Position numbers and translations under genes: made by a program. The notes beneath the pieces are model-generated. The model was not told the origin of the DNA and searched no databases. It worked only from the letters and a program-made list of their open reading frames with translations. DNA of 64,000 nt, from contig JAAGOF010000041.1 in NCBI GenBank assembly GCA_010645155.1, positions 204,109 to 268,108 of the forward strand, given 5' to 3'. Shown here in pieces: positions 32,701-41,700 of the stretch. This stretch comes from Tigriopus japonicus (taxonomy: Eukaryota; Arthropoda; Copepoda; Harpacticoida; Harpacticidae). Every line of letters begins with the position of its first letter. The first letter of the stretch is position 1.

Positions 32701-35700
32701 ACAGAGGTTGATAGGTTCAGGGGCCCACCAAACAGAGATTGATAGGTTCAGGGGCCCACCAAACAGAGGTTGATAGTTTCAGGGTCCCACAAATTAACGA
32801 TCAAAGAATTTTTGGCCCATGAGTACAGTACTATGGATGGCTCGTGGGCCCACTATTTTGGACTTCCCTAAAGCTCCTGGGCCCCACAACGACCACCCTG
32901 GTGCTCACTGGCTGCCGACCTATGCTTTAGATATTTTTTTTTCAAATGCACAATTTCAGGATAACAATTTAGTTTAAAATTGAGTTGTTTTTTTTACATT
33001 TCCTTGTTTGGACCCGTGCGCCTGGATGATATGATGGTAAAAAATAGAGCACTAGTATAAATGCGATAATTGCGACAGTTGCTATTATGCTTTTCATTTG
33101 CCTCTCAAGGGGAGGAGGGTAGAATTTTGGGTTGAAATTACTGATTGTGCTGATACCAGCAATATCTCAGACAGTATGAGACCAGATCAATACGATGAAA
33201 GTCTCGCTGCACTGCAAACTCGAAATCCATTTTTGTAACTACAGATGGAACTCGAAATCGAACTAGTTCGAGTGTTGCCAATATGGTCCCTGTTTAGGTC
33301 TTTTCAAAAAGTTCACTACCACCTGCCCTTTTTTAACATCGATGAACTTCCGAGTCAAAACTGGCAGCACTCCTGGTTCGAAACTTAGATCAATTATAAT
33401 CACTAGATAGCGTGCAAGCTTAAGTCTGGCTGATTTGGCAAGCAGGGCGGAATGCGTTGAATTCATGAGGAAAATGTCTCCCTCACAACTGTTGAGTGGC
33501 CAGTTAGTGTGACCAAACATACAAATCAAGACCAACTTTTCAAAACTCGTTCTTGAAGCCACAAATCAGGTTTTGTCCATATGTGCATTGGATTAACCCT
33601 ACATAACGCAAAAGCTCAAATTTGTGTTCTTCTTACCATTGACTTATTCCATGTATTGGCAAAAAATTCCTAGTTGTAGTATTCAAATCCAAGGCATGGT
33701 CACCTAGTCACGTCTTCGGTTCTTTCAAGAAAGTGACCACTAGCAATAACAAATAATGGCGCAAAAACATTACTGAATTCCACATTTGACTCATCACTTG
33801 CATGGTTGACATTTGCTTGGTCACACATTTCAAATGTTCCCGCACTTTTGTCCGCTCAACGGTTGGCGACCGGAGACACATTTTTAGGCTTACACTCGGT
33901 CTAGTTTTAATAGAAGTCAATGGTTCGAAACCACATATCAAATGTTCGAAACACATCACTACTTGAGACCAAGAGGGAAATGCGAAGTGTTGCGAAAATT
34001 GCTCAAACTGAGCTTTGCTTTTTTTCGACGGTGTTTGATTGGCCTGAATTCGAAGGCACGATGTTTCTAGATTGATTTTTTCCGTTGTTTTAAACTTTAT
34101 CAAAATAGATTTCAAAGCAAGGAACATCTCATCTATTTCACAACTTGGCATAACATGCTGCCTTCAGAGTTTTGAAGAAACATACCTGAAAGACCACTGA
34201 AAGTGTGACGTGAAATCTTTTTCATCAACACATTTACTTTTGTTATATCCTCCAAATTGCCGGAGAATATTTCATTGATTATGTTATTATGTTGCAACGC
34301 AAGGTTGCATTTAACCCATTAGTGCACAATTATCATTTATGATTTTCATTTGCTATAGCCCATTAACATTGAAATTAGGTGGCAAATCTCGACATCATTA
34401 CCACAGCCTAGTCAACCTGACTAAGAAGTGTGACTAGACGCTAAGATTTGAATATCAAGGGAATCATCTTGAAACAGACACTTTCAGTTATAAAACTATT
34501 TGAAACGGCGTCAACAAAGGTCATGGTCTCCATGCATATTAGAAATAACTCAAGAGATTGTTGGATTTCGATTACATGCTTCAGCAAAATTGTTGAACAC
34601 GAATAGGTTTAATCAGTCTCGGGCATCTTTTGTAGCTATCATTTCGTAAGACTTGATTCCGACTTGATGCCAGCTTCTGAGATGTATTAATTGAGACCGG
34701 CATCAGTTGGTCTCATGTCGTGGAAATACTGTCTTGTCCCATCACTAGTTGAAATGGACTGTGCTGTATCCCTTTTTCAACTTTTAGGGATTAGCCTAAA
34801 AAGAGGTCTATGAACTTCAGATCGTCCTAAATATGTCAAAGATTGGGAGTGAGGCATGGCATAGCGCATACTGCGTCGGTTTGTCATGCAAATGGCCGGG
34901 ATTCGATCCCGGCTTCCTCTTTGGAGTCAAAAACTTAGCGTTGAACAGTCTTTCAATGCAAAAAACTACCAACATATACTAGTGATGGGGGGCAAACAAG
35001 AGATTGGGCAAGCTGTACTGGCACAGTGCTGGGGCTTGCTGAAGCTTGGCATAGCTTGGGTGCTTGTACAAGTACTTTTCCCAGCTAACAGGTTTGCCAA
35101 ATTTGCTATGAACGAAGAATAAACTAGCCATCCAAGTTTCACTAAACCAGGCTGATTCAGCTAAATAGGGCCCATACCTTTGAAAGGATGTATTTTTAAG
35201 AAAATTGTACACTTCAATTCTCTCACATGGGGAAATGCAAAATATTTCAAGAATACTAAAAAAAGATTTGGCATTTTACTTTTTCATGCCGGCAACTCTG
35301 AGTAAACGAGATTGTTTTGGAAGTGTGACTTTTAAATCTCGGTCTTGATAGGGCAATTGAAGGGTGGCTTTGTTGTGTCTTTTCATGGAGCGAGAGCGTC
35401 GACGAGTGTCTCGGCTAGCTCGCACTGTGCATGCATTTGAAATGAGACAAATTTCAGTATAACTCAAGCAAATGTGCCAAAATTGTGGCATAATCTCTTA
35501 TTTGACGTGGCTAAACTATTTTTATGTTGCTAGAACAAGTCAATGCAACATATTTTCCACAATTTCTTGAATTATGCCAAGTTTTGTCTCTTTGCAAGTG
35601 CATGCACAGTACGAGTTGGCCGAGACACTCGTCGACGCTCTTGCTCCATGAAAAAGCACAACAAAGCCACACTTCAATTGCCCTATTAGCCTCAAAAGTG

Positions 35701-38700
35701 CCTTCATGTGTGGCCTAGAACCGAAACAAAAAAACCATGGTTTTGCAAATGCTTTCCAAATTGAAATATTTTTTGGATCACTTCCACTATTTAATGCTAA
35801 ATTATTAAGGTCAAAAGATCATCGAAAATGCAACTTGACATTTTTTCTTCTAAGTCACACTGCAAGTATCTTAACTCTTCAAAGAGCAACTGCCGGCAAC
35901 TGCATCTTCCAATGTTCCTTGAGCTTGCCAAGTGTATTGTTGTATTGCCCAAGTAATGCTTGTCAACAACTTGTTCTTGGTAGCCCGCTAGTTCTTGGGT
36001 GTCTGTGATGACTCATTACTTGCCCAAGTCACATCACTAACATATACCATTCCCAACCAAAAATGTGGCAAGGAGCGAGATATTCTTTCATGGAATATCC
36101 ATTTTAAGTGATGCACTGACTCCTCAACAAACATGACAAAGTCTCTAGTTGGTCCGCCGACCCTCTTTATCTACTTCTGTCGTGGTATCTCTGTGAAACC
36201 TTACACAGATGACGTTTACCTTTGGCTTTCCATTGATCTAATTTAGCGGTTATGTCTTGTCCTGAGGATCATCCTTTTGCAAGCGGAAGTGGTGCTCTAT
36301 GTTCCAAAAACTTCAAACGTACGAATAATTTGTCCTCTAATGCTTTGTGTGATGGAGACTTTTTAAAATTGGACGATCCGCCGGAATGTTGCCATCAATG
36401 TGTGCCATGCCCAAAACCCTTTGCTAAGTGTTATGATCGACCGTATTCCCATAGTAAGTCTGATAGCGACGTCTCAATGCCTCTCAAAAAAATGTGCTTT
36501 TGCGCGATTTAATCATGATACATGCTGAAATTGGTGTTAAAACCTCGGTTTAGCTAACGAAACTGAATAGCGCAGGTGTTCAGAATAAAGTTTGAGAAAA
36601 AATCAGATATTCCTATTCTTTAATAACTATCAAACACCAACACTTCGATTTTTTAACCTTTCGAAAGAGTAACTTCATAACTAAGCCCTTATTGGTTTTG
36701 AGATATTTTTAGGAGCACGGTCAGGAGACAAAATCGCTTGTCAATCATCAGCTGACTCTCTGCCCTGAAACTTCTGGATTTTATGCTCTACAGCAAAAAA
36801 GAGCAAAAATAATATTCATTGTGAAATATTAATCTGGTTCAGTAGGTATCAGTCAAATGGCATATCAAGTTTTTATCGAAATACCCAAATGTATTATTTT
36901 TGCACCCAAGAGCACCCAAATGTATCATTTTTGCACCCAGGAGCACCCAAATGTATTATTTTTGCACCCAGGAGCACCCAAATGTATTATTTTTGCACCC
37001 AGGAGCACCCAAATGTATTATTTTTGCACCCAGGAGCACCCAAATGTATTATTTTTGCACCCAGTTTATAAAAACTTTTTTATGATTTTATCATTAAGTA
37101 AGTGTAGGCCCAGAGAAAAAGTGATTAACCTTTCATATAATATTCTTTAAACAAATACTCAATTTACATGTCGATTCCACAAGAGGAATTCGGAACCAAA
37201 AATAAAAGCAACTTTTCAAATCCAGTCGTCCAGTTGATTTCAACTATGGTGCTCAAAACAGCAACCTTAAGCAAAAAAATCCTAATTTGAAAAAAGAATT
37301 AACACTTCACTTCTTGTCTCATTTCAGGATTTTGTCCAGCTGATAGTCGAGCCATGCGTGGTGGGGGAGATGTGGGATATATAGTGTTCAAAAGCATGTA
37401 CCGGAAGATTGAAGAAACTTCCAAATTCTGTCACGAGAACTACAACGGCCGTTTACCAAGAACTCTCAGCCAAACCGCTTTTAATATGTTCCCAGTGTTT
37501 CATGGTAACACACGATTGTTAATATTGCTTATGGTCACTACTGTCATTTAGATTTGTCTTCGATTCAGGCTCAATTACCTTTTGGATCAGCTTGGAGACG
37601 CTTGGAATTAGTCCTTGTGACAATAATGATTGTGTCAATAAAACTTCAGTCCGTTGGGAAGATGGGACGATGTTAAAAAGCACTGGAGACGTTTTACTTC
37701 GAATGGGAGGCAAACCTAATTTGTGTGCAACGATATATGCAAATCCTTTAACCACACCAAGTGCCAGGGTTAGCCCAACCCCTTGTTCTGGACATAATGC
37801 AGTTGTTTGCGAAGTGTTTTGTTCCAATCAAGGTAATCCAGAATTTTGATTTCGTTAAATTTATTTGCTGATTTTCATTAATCAATTCAAGAAGCACGGA
37901 AATCATGGAGTGGGAGGCTAGCAATGAGAATTATGATTTCCAACAGAAACGAACCCTTTGCGTTTTTCTGCAAATGGCACCTGGCTTGCATTGAGAAGAA
38001 CACGTATTTCAAATTTCAGCCCAATCAAATGCCGGAGTGAAAAGTTATGCCTTCTCAAACTTATGTACTGAGGAGCACATAGAATGAATGAACTCGCCCT
38101 TTTGTGGTAAAACGATTACCACAAAAGGGTTAGTTCATTCATTCTTGGTAGGATTTGCACTGAACTTTGAGTGAGCATAACTTTTGTCTCCGACGTTCGA
38201 TTGAGCTGAAAATTGAAATACGTATTCTTGTCAACATATGCAAGGTCTCGTTTGCAGAAGAGCGTAATTGAATTGTTCTTGCTGGAAATCATTATTCTCA
38301 TTGCTCGCCTCCCACTTCATGATTCCAGTGCTTCTTGATCAATTCCATGGGATCTAGAGAGACAATGAAAACATTGGTTCAAAGGCCCCATCTCATACGA
38401 GTTTTGAACTTAGAAAACATCAAATTAAGAAATGTATTGTTCATTTTTTAATGATTAAAAAAGGTGATTAATTTCAGATCCTGTCTCTATTAAAAAATTT
38501 GAGACCCGCAAAACATTAACTTAAACCCTTCGCTATCACCACCATTTGAGGTATCGTTAAAGCAAAGTTGCCAGATCAGAGTTGCTAACCCAAAATAGCA
38601 TGGCAAGAAAGACCAAAGCTTCAGTTGTCTAAGTAAAACGGCGTCCCTTTACAAAAAATATCACCCAGAAAAAGAGGTACCAACCCGTCAAAACAGACAT

Positions 38701-41700
38701 TAAAATATTTGTTTGGAAGCAATGCCTGAAAACGAACAAAAGAGGCGCTAACATTTTGGAGGCTTTGTAAGGATATATTTTAGCTTAAGCCTAAAAAGCT
38801 GTTCTGGTTTTTCTATCACGTAAATTTTTTTTTTGGATTGGCATTTTTTTAAGTTATCAAACCTTTTTATATTCGGTGCATCTGATTTCAAAAATTGCTT
38901 ATTTTAGACCCAAGGTCTTAAGTTGATAAGCAGCCATAGTTAAAATGAGAATTTGGTATTGGAACCATTTAGATGTGTTCTTCTCCCTGTAATAAGGACT
39001 TCGAATCCACGAAGTGTGTGCTTAGATATCCAATCAAGTCCAAAAACTTGGTCCATTGTCTATTCAATTCCTTAATTCTTCTCAAAGCTCCTAATAACGT
39101 AAAAATGAGTGACGACGAAATAATAAACTTTGTCCCCATTGTATCTGACTTATAAAGAATTAAGGTTGATCAAAATCAAGGGTCAATTGATATAGGGGGT
39201 CATTCTCTCTAAAATTTCAGCTCCAAAATATTGCCCAACCAGTCATCAATTTGCAGCCAACAATGGGCAAACATGTTGCAACGATTTTAGACGAAAATTT
39301 GACATCGACTCGTATCCCATATGTGATGGAACCGATTTATTGGTTACGGATCCCAAAGAGTGTTGTCTCGATTTCATTCCTTGTCCTTTTCCGGAGTTCG
39401 GATGTCAAGATGCGCCCAGATCGAAAAGTACGAGTTATTTCAATCAGACTAATAAAGAGATGGGAGTTTAAAACATAGGTATTTCAGAGTTTTGTCCGAC
39501 TAAGCCTGATTTTGAACGATCAAGTGATCATGCCTTTTCCAAGAACGATGTGCGAAGGAATTTCGGTGAAGCCAAAACATTTTGCACTTATGAAGAAAAT
39601 GGGGACCTACCAATTGTGAAAAGCGCGTTTGATCTAGGCACATTTGACCCTGGTAAGTTCCACTAACATCCTCAAAAGCTTTATCAAACAAGGAAGTATG
39701 GGAGTGATTGAAATATCATACTACAGACCACATGGAGTTAACAGTCTAGGATTGCCAAAAATTGTCGAGTTGTCGAATTGTTCTCAGGCTAAAGCCCTCG
39801 AACTGGTCGCCCTTCAGACGAGCTCTTGAGCGGGCCGTCTTCACTTAGATCTTGAATTCGACGTTCTCAAACTCGGGGTATGCACACAAGATAAATCAAA
39901 CCAAGAAGCACGGAAATCATGGAGTGGGAGGCTAGCAATGAGAATTATGATTTCCAGCAGAAACGACCCTTTTGCGTTCTTCTGCAAATGAGACCTGGCT
40001 TGCATTGAGAAGAACACGTATTTCAAATTTCAGCCAAATCGAATGCCGGAGTGAAAAGTTATGCCTTCTCAAACTTATGTACTGAAGAGAGCATAGAAAG
40101 AATGAACTTGCCCTTTTGTGGTAAAACGATTACCACAAAAGGGCTACTTCATTCATTCTCGGTAGGATTTGCACTGAACTTTGAGTGAGCATAACTTTTG
40201 TCTCCGACGTTCGATTGAGCTGAAAATTGAATTATGTATTCTTGTCAACAAATGCAAGGTCTCATTTGCAGAAGAACGTAATTGAATTGTTCTTACTGGA
40301 AATCATTATTCTCATTGCTAGCCTCCTACGCCATGATTACAGTGCTTCTTGATCAAACCCTCTAGCCAACACAGAAAAGTTCACACTTTTGAGAGGTTAC
40401 TTTTTCAAGAGACTTAGTATTGGAGGAATAGGCAGAGGTTGCGTCTGAAGATGTCAGAAGAAACTTTTTGATTTGTTTTCAAAGCAAAAACTTCTTTTTA
40501 AACTGTTTTGAAAACAGTTCTTTGAGCAATTTTTTATGTTCTAGCCTTGTTTGAAGAAAAATCAATATTCGTTTTACCTAATGGCCTGACTAGCTAAATT
40601 AGAAAAATAGAAATGATTGAATTAGTTTATCTTAAGTTGCCAAATAGGTTTGTCGAGAGTGGTCTATGGCATAAAAATTGTTTTCAAAAGGTTCACTTTT
40701 TTGAATAACCGTTGTATTTTTTAGTCCATAGCTGGAAAAGCATAGATGTAGGTTAAAACCACTAACTTGTTCCATTTGACACTAGATTTTGAAGTGCCAG
40801 AGCAAGTGACAAACCATTTTTGTAAAAAGAAATATAGTTTGCTGAGCAAAAAAGAACAGCCGCAAAATCCAGGTCACATCATGGAAATAGAATTTCAACT
40901 TAAGAAGTAAGTAGGTGAAAAGAATTTGATTTCTTTCAACATTTGTTAAAGAAATGAAAAACTTTCTATACTCCCAAAATAATTGGAATTTGACAAACTT
41001 TGCCCGAAAAATTGAATTTTGCCAAATTTTTTCCGCCCAAATCTGAGAAATGAGTCTCTTTTTTTCATGAAAGTGCGAATAAAATTGAAAATTTTCCCCA
41101 ACAGCCAAAAAACTTGATTTTGGCTAAATTTTGCCAAACATAAATAAAAAATGAATTGATCAATTTTTCAAGTTCAAATCCGGGCCCTACTGATGAGCGT
41201 GCAAGGTAGCTAAAACGAAGGTTTAGACGTGGTGATTGCAACAATTCCCTTCTCATCTGCACAATTTGTAGTTGGAATAGCAATTCTTGACAATTTTTTG
41301 CAAAAAATATGTTTTGTTGCTTTTATCTAAAATTTCACCACATAAACTGAGAGGGTTCTTCTGAACTTTTGAATCAGGCACGCCCGACATTGAATGACAT
41401 GATGGCCAGAGGAGATCGGTTCGTGGGGCAATGAAACCTAAAAACAAATAATTTGTTTAATTGAAGGCTTCCAATTTCTCTATTGCCACTAACCATGCCA
41501 CTACTCTTAAATGCAATATTTTTCAAAGATCTGACCCTTGAAAACAGAGACATTTTTGGGCAAGCCTAGACTGCTAACGGCAGCAGGTCTGTAATATGAT
41601 ACGGTATCGCTCCCATTAAAAATGGAGGAGGAGGGTTGAGTGATCTCTTCAAAAATCTTATCGCTGATGGATGAAAGAAGAGAAAAGGCTTGTTTGGTAA

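Noticed and set aside
34850..34920. Functional tRNA gene (Asp-like GTC)
   Set aside because: The T arm is perfect, but the anticodon stem and most of the acceptor stem do not pair; kept only as tRNA-like.
36882..37063. Possible CRISPR-like array of ~30-bp repeats
   Set aside because: Units are contiguous with no spacers and the genome is eukaryotic; the same holds for the 17-, 19-, 22-, 26- and 29-bp arrays.
36857..37150. Overlapping ORFs with repeated FLHPGAPKCIIF peptide
   Set aside because: Translation of an intronic 31-bp array in several frames.
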